Shown here in pieces: positions 44,653 to 55,675 of a stretch of 64,000 nucleotides of DNA. Source of the DNA: Cladorhizidae sp. MBARI D1340-BT2. Taxonomy: Eukaryota; Porifera; Demospongiae; Poecilosclerida; Cladorhizidae. The position numbers and the translations under genes are program-made. Each line of letters opens with the position of its first letter. Within the stretch, counting starts at the first letter, position 1. The stretch lies in NCBI GenBank assembly GCA_028752905.1, contig JAQNBH010000007.1:20823646-20887645 (forward strand). The letters run 5' to 3'. The notes below the pieces were generated by a model. It worked only from the letters and a program-made list of their open reading frames with translations, did no database searches and was not told the origin of the DNA.

Positions 44653-45566
44653 CCCTTTCACCGCTGTAAGCGCCATATGGCGTAATGGACTTTAAAAATC
44701 GCTAATAAATCGATCGCTTAGTCTATAGTCATAATTTGCATACCACCGGAAAGAGCAACTCTTACTCTATATGATGTCCAAAAATCACATCCGGGAACGC
44801 CCAATTAGTTTAATAGTTAGCAAAAAGTACGTGCAACTACCGACGGTTCGCTGTTTTGACGACCTAAAAATGGGTGGATTTTTAACGCTTGAAAAAGTAC
44901 TTTCCCTGGTTTCTAGCGAGGATTTTGCTCTCTCTGAGGATGAGTCAGAGGAAGAAGAAGGTGAAGAAATATGTGGCTACCTTGGAAATGCAAGTTCTGA
45001 TCGTGCAGCAGTGCATTCTTTAGCCGCTGTAGTCGACCCTACTTTAGACCCTCAGGATTCTTCCTTTTGCTATTACCAGCTCTCTAGTGATGATGAAATA
45101 GATCAGGAAGCCTTCTCAGGTTGGTTAAAGTATCTACATATTTGTATTTAAATGTTCTTTCTCAAATAGCTGAATTTCAATAACATAAATATTTATAGTA
45201 AACCATTGTATACTAGGCTATAGAATCATATGAGCAAATGTTGTCAAAACCCCACAGCTATATACTGCTATATGCCTCAATTATTATGACTAATGTTTAC
45301 TAATTGCTAACTAAATGTTAGTAAATATATTATAAACATTTTTTGTTGATTAAATGTTAGATATTGAAAGAGAATTTTGCATAATGATATTTATATTTTT
45401 TGGTTAATAATGTGGTTAGCTGATGAGACCACATTGTTTATAAATAATGTTACTATCACATGACAAAATTGCAAGTGAAATAAATGGATTGCTGATTTTA
45501 TAATGATTTTTTTTTGTAGCTGGTATAGTTTAGAAAAAATTTCCAGGAAAGTCAGCGGTGAGAGGG
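44653..45566 (+). mobile_element. piggyBac-type element, internally deleted, TTAA duplication
   Basis: Both flanks are TTAA (44649-44652 and 45567-45570). The termini are inverted repeats: CCCTTTCACCGCTG on the left and, read from the outside, CCCTCTCACCGCTG on the right. TTAA targets with CCC-starting ends are the signature of piggyBac elements. The 914-bp body contains only a transposase N-terminus and AT-rich DNA. Confidence 0.8.
44771..45151 (+). pseudogene. piggyBac transposase N-terminal fragment
   Basis: The open frame encodes an acidic N-terminus (LTLEKVLSLVSSEDFALSED, then ESEEEEGEE and YQLSSDDEIDQEAFSG), as in piggyBac transposases before the DDD catalytic domain. After QEAFSG the frame runs into intron-like or non-coding sequence and stops. 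No catalytic domain remains inside the element. The open part has no stop or frameshift, so it may still be transcribed. Confidence 0.5.
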
Positions 45567-45654
45567 TTAAGTGTCACAGTTGTGATTAATCTTAGAGCTA
45601 TAGTTTGAATAGAAACTGATGCACATTTGGAATAGACAGTGTGTGGCAGTTTGC

Positions 45655-45850
45655 ATGGTTTAGAGCTAATGGTGGTGAACTCTTGGCTGACCACTTGGAA
45701 GATTGGTCTAGAGTTAATGGTAGTAGCTGAAGAAGTCTTTGCTGTGCATGACTACTGCCTACCACTTGGAAGATTGGTCTGGAGCTAATGGTGGTGGCTG
45801 AAGAACTCTTTGCTATGCATGACTACTGCCTACCATTTGGAAGACTAGAC
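45655..45850. repeat. 71-bp tandem repeat, about 2.7 copies
   Basis: The unit runs from GGTCTAGAGTTAATGGTAGT to CTACCACTTGGAAGATT. The first copy is partial. The stretch after it, to about 46290, shows no recognisable gene. Confidence 0.8.
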
Positions 45851-46312
45851 AGCCAACAAAAATAAGGAGGAGGTTGAAAATGGACCCGAGCTGGAGCCTG
45901 GAAAGACACAAATATTAGTGAGGGTCCTCCGCAAGCAGCAGTCACAGTCGCAAGGCGAAGAGAGAAAGAAGCTCAGCAGTAGCAGTCATCTTATGTCAAA
46001 GTAGTCAAAAAGTCTGCTGACAACTTCTGAACAAACACACAAGAGTGGAGAATTGGTCTTACCCATCAACACACCATTAGAAATTTAGCTTAGGGAATAA
46101 CAAATTACTGCGCATAACTAGAATAGTTGCTTTAAGAGGTTTCAGTAACTGCCACACGTTCGTAAGAATGCTCTATAATTGTATAATTATCAAATAAATT
46201 TATCCTTCAATTTAAAGCCAAAATATCTGTGCTGCCAGTTACGGTACCTGCATGCAGGCCTGGCCAAGTTTCATGGAGTGTGTGACACATTCCAATGTTC
46301 TCTCACGCTCAA

Positions 46313-47915
46313 GCTAGCACTAACTATGCTGCTAGAGATCTAGGATTAAGCCAGCTAGCACTAACTATGCTGCTAGAGATCTAGGATTAAGCCAGCTAGC
46401 ACTAACTATGCTGCTAGAGATCTAGGATTAAGCCAGCTAGCACTAACTATGCAGCTAGAGATCTAGGATTAAGCCAGCTAGCACTAACTATGCTGCTAGA
46501 GATCTAGGATTAAGCCAGCTAGCACTAACTATGCTGCTAGAGATCTAGGATTAAGCCAGCTAGCACTAACTATGCTGCTAGAGATCTAGGATTAAGCCAG
46601 CTAGCACTAACTATGCTGCTAGAGATCTAGGATTAAGCCAGCCAGCACTAACTATGCTGCTAGAGATCTAGGATTAAGCCAGCTAGCACTAACTATGCTG
46701 CTAGAGATCTAGGATTAAGCCAGCTAGCACTAACTATGCAACTATGCTGCTAGAGATCTAGGATTAAGCCAGCTAGCACTAATATGCTGCTAGAGATCTA
46801 GGATTAAACCATCTAGCACTAACTATGCTGCTAGAGATCTAGGATTAAGCCAGCTAGCACTAACTATGTTGTTAGAGATCTAGGATTAAGCCAGCTAGCA
46901 CTAACTATGCTGCTAGATATCTAGGATTAAGCCAGCTAGCACTAACTATGCTGTTAGAGATCTAGGATTAAGCCAGCTAGCACTAACTATGCTGCTAGAG
47001 ATCTAGGATTAAGCCAGCTAGCACTAACTAAGCTGCTAGAGATCTAGGATTAAGCCAGCCAGCACTAACTATGCTGCTAGAGATCTAGGATTAAGCCAGC
47101 TAGCACTAATGCTGCTAGAGATATAGGATTAAGCCAGTTAGCACTAACTATGTTGCTAGAGATCTAGGATTAAGCCAGCTAGCACTAACTATGTTGCTAG
47201 AGATCTAGGATTAAGCCAGCTAGCACTAACTATGCTGCTAGAGATCTAGGATTAAGCCAGCTAGCACTAACTATGCTGCTAGAGATCTAGGATTAAGCCA
47301 GCTAGCACTAACTATGCTGCTAGAGATCTAGGATTAAGCCAGCTAGCACTAACTATGCTGCTAGAGTAAGTCAGCTAGCACTAACTATGCTGCTAGAGAT
47401 CTAGGATTAAGTCAGCTAGCACTAACTATGCTGCTAGAGATCTAGGATTAAGCCAGCTAGCACTAACTATGCTGCTAGAGATCTAGGATTAAGCCAGCTA
47501 GCACTAACTACGCTGCTAGAGATCTAGGATTAAGCCAGCTAGCACTAACTATGCTGCTAGAGATCTAGGATTAAGCCAGCTAGCACTACTATGCTGCTAG
47601 AGATCTAGGATTAAGCCAGCTAGCACTAACTATGCTGCTAGAGATCTAGGATTAAACCAGCTAGCACTAACTATGCTGCTAGAGTAAGCCAGCTAGCACT
47701 AACTATGCTGCTAGAGATCTAGGATTAAGTCAGCTAGCACTAACTATGCTGCTAGAGATCTAGGATTAAGCCAGCTAGCACTAACTATGCTGCTAGAGAT
47801 CTAGGATTAAGCCAGCTAGCACTAACTACGCTGCTAGAGATCTAGGATTAAGCCAGCTAGCACTAACTATGCTGCTAGAGATCTAGGATTAAGCCAGCTA
47901 GCACTAACTATGCAT
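46313..47915. repeat. 41-bp satellite array, about 39 copies
   Basis: The unit begins CTAGCACTAACTATGCTGCT and continues AGAGATCTAGGATTAAGCCAG. Copies are highly uniform with scattered substitutions and a few shortened units (for example about 47361 and 47682, both CTAGAGTAAG). Two segments of several units, near 47340-47540 and 47665-47880, carry the same variants in the same order, so blocks were duplicated together. Confidence 0.95.
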
Positions 47916-47917
47916 TC

Positions 47918-48360
47918 CCATCATGCATGTGCAGATAATTTAATGTCTATTGTTCTCCCTCTAATTATGTTTGTAGCATGTGTTCCTCCTATATACCATG
48001 CATTCGTGTAGCATGTGTTCCTCCTATATACCATGCATGCGTAGGTATAGTGACGAGTGTTCTCCCTCTAATTATGTTTGTAGCATGCGTTCCTACCATG
48101 CATGCACAGGTATAATGACGCGTGTTCTCCCTCTAATTATGTTTGTAGCATGCATTCCTACCATGCATGCGCAGGTATAATGACGAGTGTTCTCCCTCTA
48201 ATTATGTTTGTAGCATGCGTTCCTACCATGCATGCGCAGGTATTATGACGAGTGTTCTCCCTCTAATTATGTTTGTAGCAAGCATTCCTACCATGCATGC
48301 GTAGGTATAATGACGAGTGTTCTCCCTCTTGTAGCAAGCATTCCCACCATGCATGCGTAG
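47918..48360. repeat. 65-bp minisatellite, left part
   Basis: The unit contains CATGCATGCGCAGGTATAAT, then GACGAGTGTTCTCCCTCTAA and TTATGTTTGTAGCATGCGTT. About six copies of variable length occur here; it resumes at 50146 on the other side of the inserted hAT. Confidence 0.85.
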
Positions 48361-50145
48361 CAGAGTTGCCAACCGTCCCGGAATGGCCGGGACAGTCCCG
48401 GAATTTTGAGCCTTGTCCCGGTGGTGTCCTTGTCCCGGAAATGTCCCGGAATTTACAGCTACGCGCACCTTGCGCTTCCACTCGCTTAGATGGCCACTGC
48501 AGTCTCAAGCTTGTTTAGTTTAGTCCTTTAACACTCGTAAAGCAACAAAAACAGGACACTTTTTAGCAGAGAAAAACTTCAGATAAACAATTACGGCTCC
48601 AGCAGGTGTGCGAAACAACCTTTGACCTTGTTTCGATTGGAGGTGCGGCACTCACGTGAGCACGTTAGTGGAGCAAAGAAGCAGAGGAGAGAATGCCATT
48701 TTGACAATAAATGGATCAAAGAATTTCAGGGGATAGGTAGGCAAGAGTTTCAAAGGTATAAATAAAAAATATATAATGAAATTGATTGACAAAGTAAGTA
48801 AGCATGGAATACAGCAAATACAGGGTAAATAGTAACATCATGGGTATAGTGTGCTGCTTGTGTTCAATGCAATAGTAATGTCAGTAGTCTTGCCTTCATT
48901 TCAGGTCACTTGTATGCCCGATGTACTTTGTGTGCAATCGACTTTGGTGCTACCCATGGTGGCCGTAATGATGTCACATCTCACCTCAAGAGCAAGAAAC
49001 ATAAGGATATGTCAAAGGCTGTGCTATCAACTATTCCAATCACCTCTCTCTTCCAACATCAGAGAAGTGATCAAGTAATCGAAGCAGAGGTCAGGTGGGC
49101 TACATTTGTTGCTTAGCAACATATCCTTTCTGTCTAGTGACCATGCCACAAGCTTTTCAGCAAGATGTTCCCAGACTCTGAAATTGCAAAGAAATTATCC
49201 TGTTCCCACACCAAAACCACCACCATAGTGAAGAAAGCTCTTGCTCCTTACTTCACACAGAGAGTTATGGAGTCAATGTCAAGTGGTCCATTCTCTTTGA
49301 TGATTGATGAATCCCATGACAAGAGGGATAAGTCTTGCATAATTCTTTTGAGGCTTCTTGATCCACAGGTAGGTGAAGTGTACGGACGAGATTCTTGGAT
49401 ATGCCTGTTGTGAACATTGATATACTACCAACTTGTTTCAAGCCTTGAAGGAGTCACTGACTAAGAATGGGCTCAGTTTTGACAATGCAGTGTCTTTCAT
49501 GTCTGATACCACCAAAGTTATGAAAGGAGTGAGGTCAGGTGTGCAGAAGTTGATTAAGGATGAGATCCCAACTTTGTATGATGTTGGTTGCATCTGCCAT
49601 TTGGCTGATTTAACAGTCAAAGCTGGTTTGAAAGTACTCCCAGTGAACATTGACCAGCTCTTCATCGACATATTCTACTACTTCCATAGCAGCAAGAGAG
49701 CAGCAATTTGTCATCCTATGGTGTTCACTTTTCACCACTGAGCCAGGGGTGATTTTGAAGCATTGCCCCACACGATGGCTCAGCTTGCTGAAGTGTGTGA
49801 ATCGTTACCTCAGGCAGTATGATGGTTTGAAGTCATTCTTCTTGTCTTGTGAGGAAGCTGAAACAGCTAAGGTCTGTAGCATTCTTTCAAGGCTTGAGAA
49901 TCCTCTGACGAAACCTCTGTTGTTCTTTTATCTTTCCCTCAATGGATCAATTCAACCGCCTCTTCCAGAAATCTACAGAGAATACTACCTCACAGCTGTA
50001 TGATGAGATGAACCGGTTAGTAGGTCGCGTATTAATGGCATGGTCAAGGGAAAGGCGCACGCTAATTAGGGGGCGTGGTCGAAAAATTGCGCCGTATATT
50101 AAAAATAATGTCCCGGAATTAACTTATGGAAAGTTGGCAAGTATG
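48361..50145 (+). mobile_element. hAT element, copy B, inserted in a minisatellite
   Basis: Same ends as copy A (CAGAGTTGCCAACCGTCCC on the left, GTTGGCAAGTATG on the right), 1785 bp. The 65-bp minisatellite is interrupted precisely by it, so the insertion is younger than at least part of the array. The flanks share ACCATGCATGCGTAG on both sides, but not as an adjacent 8-bp duplication. Unit-to-unit recombination may have altered the right flank. Confidence 0.85.
48680..50090 (+). pseudogene. hAT transposase of copy B, truncated
   Basis: The first exon-like piece FDNKWIKEFQGIG ends at GGGGATAG|GTAGGCAAG. The next begins after CCTTCATTTCAG (48903), suggesting a 150-200 bp intron in the source gene. 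The reading then follows copy A: HGGRNDVTSHLKSKKH, SLMIDESHDKRDKSCIILL, NAVSFMSDTTKVMKGVRSG. A frameshift near 49700, also in copy A, moves the reading to LWCSLFTTEPGVILKHCPTR and WLSLLKCVNRY. A second shift gives MDQFNRLFQKSTENTTSQLY and DEMNRLVGRVLM, after which the right terminus follows. Other breaks (TAG near 49115) are private to copy B. Confidence 0.7.
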
Positions 50146-50345
50146 CTACCATGCATGCGTAGGTATAATGACAAGTGTTCTCCCTCTTGTAGCAAGCGTT
50201 CCCACCATGCATGCGTAGGTATAATGACGAGTGTTCTCCCTCTAATTGTATTCGTAGCACCCGTGCATGCATAGGTATAATGACGAGTGTTCTCCCTCTA
50301 ATTGTATTCGTAGCATGAGTTCCCACTGTGCATGCACAGATCTGT
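50146..50345. repeat. 65-bp minisatellite, right part
   Basis: Continuation of the array at 47918-48360, with ATTGTATTCGTAGCA replacing ATTATGTTTGTAGCA in later units. Beyond it, 50345-50980 shows no firm gene; a short acidic frame (SGDSDDPFPVLDDDNDDKEE, about 50459-50520) has no start or splice support. Confidence 0.8.
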
Positions 50346-50979
50346 CTAGCAGAGGCAATCATAAAATCATTCTCAGTGGCAAGAAATGAAGACGGTGACA
50401 ATCGCTGTCTAAAGCTAGAAGAGATGGCAACCCCCAAAACCGCACCTAGTTATAAAGTCGGGCGATTCTGACGACCCTTTTCCTGTCCTCGACGACGACA
50501 ACGATGACAAAGAAGAACCGGAAACCAATGAACTACTAAAATGATGATCAGCAAATCTTGTTTAACTGCTCAGGTCAACACTTCATAAATCTATATAATC
50601 TGTAGCATGCGAGTTTGGCAAGTGTCCAGGAGGAGGAAGTTCCCGGCCATGGATGATGTGCAAGTGTAGCCCAGTTCTGGGACCGAGGTCAATTGTGGTT
50701 GCCCTCGTTAGTATTCACTATTAGGACATCTGAAATGTTTTGCATCTGTGATAATCATTCGAAGAAATATGGTACTTCCAACTGTAGGTGTGCTGGCAGG
50801 CACAATATCTAGCCTTAGAGCAGGTGCTTACATGACCCCACCTCATTTATCAACCAGAAGATTCTATGGTACGGTACAGATACTTTGTTAATGATAAATG
50901 CTTAATCTGAGAACCAATCCACACTGTAACCACAACATGAAGTGATCCAACATTTGTAAATCACACACACAGCAAGAGG

Positions 50980-50984
<5 letters not shown>

Positions 50985-51013
<29 letters not shown>

Positions 51014-51185
51014 TTAATAATAATAATAATAATAATAATTAATAATAGTAATACTAGTAGTAGTAGTAATAATAATAATAATAATAGTAGTAGTAGTAGT
51101 AATAACAACAACAATAACAATAATAACATTAATTGTTGTTGTTGTTATTGTATTATCATATCATTGTTATTATTATTTTAATTAT
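50985..51185. repeat. (ATA)n microsatellite
   Basis: (AAT)n with AGT and AAC variants, switching to TTG/TTA on the right (51130-51185). The open frame across it encodes only Leu and Ile and is not a gene. Confidence 0.9.
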
Positions 51186-51499
51186 TGATATTATTATAAG
51201 AGCAAGAAAAAGAGAAACTAAATGGTAAACTTAACTCCACCCACCTTGGATCAGTCTCGGAAGGCTTCCATCCTGTTTCCACTGTGACAAAAATTGAGAT
51301 ACATTCTAAATGAAGTGCTATCAGCACACTGGCATTCCAAGTGCACACAATAGCTAGGGACGCCAAAATACATAGCCAATTAATAGGCGTGACACATTAT
51401 GATTACTCGAGCTGCTTCTTCAAGTAGCGAATTTCAGTGCATTTAATATTTAGTGGCAAAACAGTGGCAGTAGTAAAAGTGAAGGAAGGCGCTCAAGCC

Positions 51500-52710
51500 T
51501 GCTGTGACAAGGGCCAACACCCTCTGGCCTGCTGTGGCAAGAGCCCACATCCTCTGGCCCACTGTGGCAAGAGCCCATACCCTCTGGCCCACTGTGGCAA
51601 GAGCCCACACACTCTGGCCTGCTGTGGCAAGAGCCCACATCCTCTGGCCTGCTGTGGCAAGATCCCACATCCTCTGGCCCACTGTGGCAAGAGCACACAT
51701 CCTCTGGCCCACTGTGGCAAGAGCCCACACCCTCTGGCCCACTGTGGCAAGAGCCCACACACTCTGGCCTGCTGTGGCAAGAGCCCACATCCTCTGGCCT
51801 GCTGTGGCAAGAGCCCACATCCTCTGGCCTGCTGTGGCAAGAGCCCACATCCTCTGGCCCACTGTGGCAAGAGCCCACATCCTCTGGCCCATTGTGGCAA
51901 GAGCCCACATCCTCTGGCCCACTGTGGCAAGAGCCCACACCCTTTGGCCTGCTGTGACAAGAGCCCACATCCTCTGCCCTGCTGTGGCAAGAGCTCACAC
52001 CGTCTCACCCGCTAGTGCAAGACCATACCCTCTGGTCTGCTGTGGCAAGAGCCCACATCTTCTGGTCTGCTGTGGCAAGAGCCCACATCTTCTGGTCTGC
52101 TGTGGCAAGAGCCCACATCTTCTGGTCTGCTGTGGCAAGAGCCCACATCTTCTGGTCTGCTGTGGCAAGAGCCCACATCTTCTGTTCTGCTGTGGCAAGA
52201 GCCCACATCTTCTGTTCTGCTGTGGCAAGAGCCCACATCTTCTGGTCTGCTGTGGCAAGAGCCCACATCTTCTGGCCTGCTGTGGCAAGAGCCCACATCT
52301 TCTGGTCTGCTGTGGCAAGAGCCCACATCTTCTGGTCTGCTGTGGCAAGAGCCCACATCTTCTGGCCTGCTGTGGCAAGAGTTTATATTTCTTGGTTTGT
52401 TGTGGTAAGAGTCAAAACCCCACATCCTCTACCCTGCTGTGACAAGAGCTCACACCCTCTGTCCCGCTGGTGCAAGATCACACCCTCTGGTCTGCCGTGG
52501 AAAGAGCCCAAATCTTCTGGCCTGCTGTCTTCTGGCCCACTGTGGCAAGAGCCCACACTCTCTGGCCTGCTGTGGAAACAGCCCACATCCTCTGGCCCGG
52601 TGTGGAAAGAGCCCACACACCCTGGTCTGCTGTGGCAAGAGCCCACACACCCTCTGGCCTGCTGTGGCAAGAGCCCACACCCTCTGGCCTGCTGTGGCAA
52701 GACACAACAT
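51500..52710. repeat. 30-bp satellite array, about 40 copies
   Basis: The unit contains GAGCCCACATCCTCTGGCCT followed by GCTGTGGCAA. Three zones differ in base choice: 51500-52010 (CCTCTGGCC), 52020-52380 (TCTTCTGGTC) and a diverged zone to 52710. Because the length is a multiple of 3 and the unit has no stop in most frames, open frames of up to 312 codons appear on both strands in several frames at once. That is expected of such an array and is not evidence of a gene. Confidence 0.95.
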
Positions 52711-52827
52711 CCTCGCAAACGTTGTGGCAGAGCTTGAAGTCCCAGCTAACAATGCACCGGGAGTTCTAGTGCAGTCTTTGCTCCTAGCCTACAAACTAGC
52801 TAGGGGCTATAACTCCAGTTATCTGAC

Positions 52828-53510
52828 ACCCTCAGATCCCAACGTGTTCGGATAAGTGGCCTTCTACTATACGTGAAAGCTCCTAGCTGGCAATTAGCCA
52901 GGAGCTGTCGACCATGCAAAGTGAGGACTGATTATAGTCGAACAAGCTTCTAATTTACTATGAAAGCACGGGAGAGGATGCAGACACCCTTCAGCACTTG
53001 AAGTCACACAAAGTGCACCACAAAACATGAAAGCAACAGTGAAGCTTTCACAAACAGTGCGAGGCCACCCACTTATCCGAACATATTGGGACAGGAGGGT
53101 GTTCCGATAACTAAAATGTTCGAATAAATGAACTTTAGGTCTTCGTTCCGTTCCTCATAAAATAGTGGACAGTCCACTTCCAAGATCGTATTCCACTGCC
53201 ACTCTAGCCATAAGCTTCTCCCATTCTTGCACAACAGATCTTGAGCTCACATCAATACCAAGGGTAACTCCTTTTCTCTTCCGAGTAGGTCTAGCCATGC
53301 TCTCTGCTTTGATATGGAGCGAGAAGAAACTATAGACGAGGTTCCATGTTGGATGAAGAGCACACACCCGTCCTGTACATGAGCAAAGGAACTTGTCCGC
53401 AAAATGAAAAAAGAAGTACACTGACTGTAGCCAGCATTTCTCTGGGGAGGGTTCTTGTAGCGTTTGGTTAATTCATAAGTGAAGTTCGGATAAATGGCCT
53501 CCTCCTGTAT
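52828..53510. mobile_element. pogo/Tigger-like termini and small element
   Basis: Three related ends occur: TTCGGATAAGTGGCCTTCT at about 52847 (pointing left), AGGCCACCCACTTATCCGAA at about 53062 (the inverse), and TTCGGATAAATGGCCTCCTC at about 53487. 'TTATCCGAA' next to a GGCC motif resembles the ends of pogo-type elements. The pair 53062-53506 would bound a 440-bp element that contains a CENP-B-like fragment. The orphan end at 52847 may belong to a second copy. Confidence 0.45.
53158..53300 (-). pseudogene. CENP-B-like helix-turn-helix fragment
   Basis: On the reverse strand, MARPTRKRKGVTLGIDVSSR, then KLMARVAVEYDLGSGLSTIL, matches the psq-type N-terminus of CENP-B/Tigger proteins ('KRK.LTL..K..ii...e.g....vA.ey.l..STlstIl'). 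It is a lone domain of about 47 residues and lies between inverted pogo-like ends. Confidence 0.5.
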
Positions 53511-53909
53511 TCCAAACCTTAATGCTTCGTTCAGTGATTAGACCTTCAGTCAACTACTGTAGGCCATGGCCACGAAATCCTGACATGCGAGGCTCGAAAC
53601 AAATCAAATAATAAAGCCAAAAAAGTTAATGCATGGGAAAGTAGACTCCTTGGGGCTTCAGAAAAAGTAAAAATTATGTCAATATCATCATCCATGTCCT
53701 CACACCATTGCTTCCAATACGACCTAAATTTTCAATAGCGTTTTTGAAAAAAAAGGTGCTTTGCAATATAGTATATGAATACAGTTATGGTACATATCAT
53801 GATATTTCTGCATAGATTTTTCAGCTTAGTTTCATGACCTCCTCCAAAATTTACCCCCCAGACCCCCTGTAGTGAGCCCTGTGTTGATTTAAAAAAATCA
53901 GTTTGTCCT

Positions 53910-55176
53910 GTAACGTGCATTACGCAAAACATCAAAAAGTCAACTTAATAAAATTTGTTATTGAGAATTTTGTGCTTAGTTGATTGTCATCTAGTAGGGA
54001 ATTGATTGCTCTACCAATTGATTGATTTCAGGTCATCACCAGCTAAGAAAGCTGTTTCCAATGCAACGTTTGCTGCAGCTGCAGCATCAATGCCCTCAGT
54101 AAGTGTGATTAACGTTGCTGAGGATGAGATCAAACTGCGTAACAACCAGATGGCATTGGATGATTCATTTTGGGCAGCAATACCGGCTGTGAATGGCATT
54201 CGTGAGATGCATTGCATAAAAAACACCAACGGTGAGGTGACACTCTCCCGACTCAGTAAGAATTTTGCGGTAGAGGAGGAGAATGATGAGGATGAGCAGG
54301 ATAAGGATGATGAGGTGGAAGTAGGCTCAGAGAATTTTGTGATAGCAAACTTCAAAACTGGGGAGTTTCTTGCTGCAGTGTACAACAGGAAATCATATAT
54401 CGGAGAAGTTCTGAGTGCCCCAGATAGCCACGTTCTGCTGTCTTTTATGAAGCTGACTGGTTTCAAGTGATGGAACTGGCCACGGAAGCCAGATTGCCTT
54501 CCCATCCCTCGGGAGGATATCATAGCCCGTGTGAATCCCCCAGCCCCAATAAGTAATTCCAGCAGATTCTTTGTACTGAGTGACAGTGATGAAAATATTA
54601 TGACCCAAGGGTTTGTTGGATCCAACAAATCAATTGACTACCCACATCAGCACCACTCGATTTATTTACATGTTATGTAGATAAAGTGTTTACAAACTGT
54701 TGAATGTAATGTGAAATAATTTACTTCTGCAAATAGACAATTTATCTGCTACATGCAAGCTTCTCAGTAATACCAATTGTGTGTGTAACGTGTGTTATGT
54801 AACATGCATTACGGTACAATTTCTTATGATGGCTACGCAGTGGGGACATGGGTATTGATAGGATCATGAAATTTTGGTTAATGATAGTCAACATAATCAT
54901 ATAGAACATATGTAAAAATTGGGAAATTTCCATGATTAGTTTTAATAGAATATTGTATCAAAGTTTGGTGGGAGAAATTGGCGTCAGGATTTCGTAACAT
55001 GCATAACGAGCACTATTTATCTCCTAGCTCCCAAAATATTCAATATTTCTCCATGAAATTTGACGGATAACTAAAGCTATGTTCCTTCTTGATTATAAAC
55101 CATTACCCAGGTTCATATGTTGACATATGTCCAAGCAATGTGCATATAAAGTGTGTGACACGTAACGTGCGTTACG
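53910..55176. repeat. Five copies of a CGTAAC-TGC-TTACG dyad
   Basis: Inverted repeats of about 15-16 bp occur at 53910-53924 (GTAACGTGCATTACG), 54785-54799 (GTAACGTGTGTTATG), 54799-54813 (GTAACATGCATTACG), 54993-55008 (CGTAACATGCATAACG) and 55161-55176 (CGTAACGTGCGTTACG, perfect 7-bp arms). They flank and follow the ORF at 54.0-54.7 kb. Confidence 0.7.
54032..54660 (+). pseudogene. Uncharacterised protein, last-exon-like, one internal TGA
   Basis: The reading starts after a good acceptor (TTGATTGATTTCAG, 54031). It has an Ala-rich start, then AIPAVNGIREMHCIKNTNGE and VTLSRLS, an acidic linker (EEENDEDEQDKDDEVEVG) and FKTGEFLAAVYNRKSYIGEV. An in-frame TGA at 54468 is followed by WNWPRKPDCLPIPREDIIAR and VNPPAPISNSS in the same frame, up to about 54660. 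The arrangement 'G.Fvaa.Y..k.yiG.v......v.fm......f.WP...D.....DI' is found in a family recurrent in invertebrate genomes, often transposon-associated (from memory). I cannot name its function. Confidence 0.45.
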
Positions 55177-55675
55177 CTGGCCAAGCCCTGTACCATATTG
55201 TACTACAGTATCTAATACTGGTTTTCTTAAGAGCCATCGCACCCTGTCCGTATACTAGCCATGGAAGGCAACTGCTAATAAAGGGACCCGCCCACCCCCT
55301 TAATAAATGAGAACAAATCATTCCCTTGTGTGTATGCTACAATTGTTTACATAGAGCCTAGAGTTTAGGTTATTACTTCATGAATATCATTACAGCACTT
55401 CTGTATTGTACTAGACATGACACTCAAGCCTTTATATAATTAGTAATAGGGATAAGTATAGAGTTTAGGTTGCGGCTAATATTGTAATTAATAATTAATT
55501 TTTTAAATTAATTAATAAGAAGAACAACAGTTATAATCTTTAAAGAAAAGGAGAAAAAAGATTCCAGGGATGTCCAGTGCTGTGATTATCCAACATTAGC
55601 CATGGAAGTCTTAAGTTCAAAGTTGTTGCCACCTAATACAAAACCTATACTTACCCCCTGAACATTCTGGGGTCA
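55177..55675. other. No recognisable feature
   Basis: AT-rich spacer between the dyad cluster and the next satellite. There is no coding or repeat content I can name. Confidence 0.4.

Noticed and set aside
46313..47915. CRISPR-like array (regular 41-bp repeats)
   Set aside because: There are no unique spacers between repeats and no cas genes; units are head-to-tail satellites in animal-type DNA.
48353..50160. 16-bp sequence ACCATGCATGCGTAG on both sides of hAT copy B as its target duplication
   Set aside because: hAT duplications are 8 bp and must touch both ends. Here the shared sequence belongs to the 65-bp minisatellite and does not abut the right end.
50440..50547. Short acidic frame (SGDSDDPFPVLDDDNDDKEE) as an exon
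   Set aside because: No acceptor or start in phase and no family match. It may be a piggyBac-like N-terminal remnant, but there are no termini around it.
51443..52855. Open frames of 100-312 codons across the 30-bp array (Ala/His/Trp-rich and Cys/Gly/Lys-rich repeats)
   Set aside because: Several frames are open at once on both strands, the hallmark of a tandem array, not of a coding constraint.
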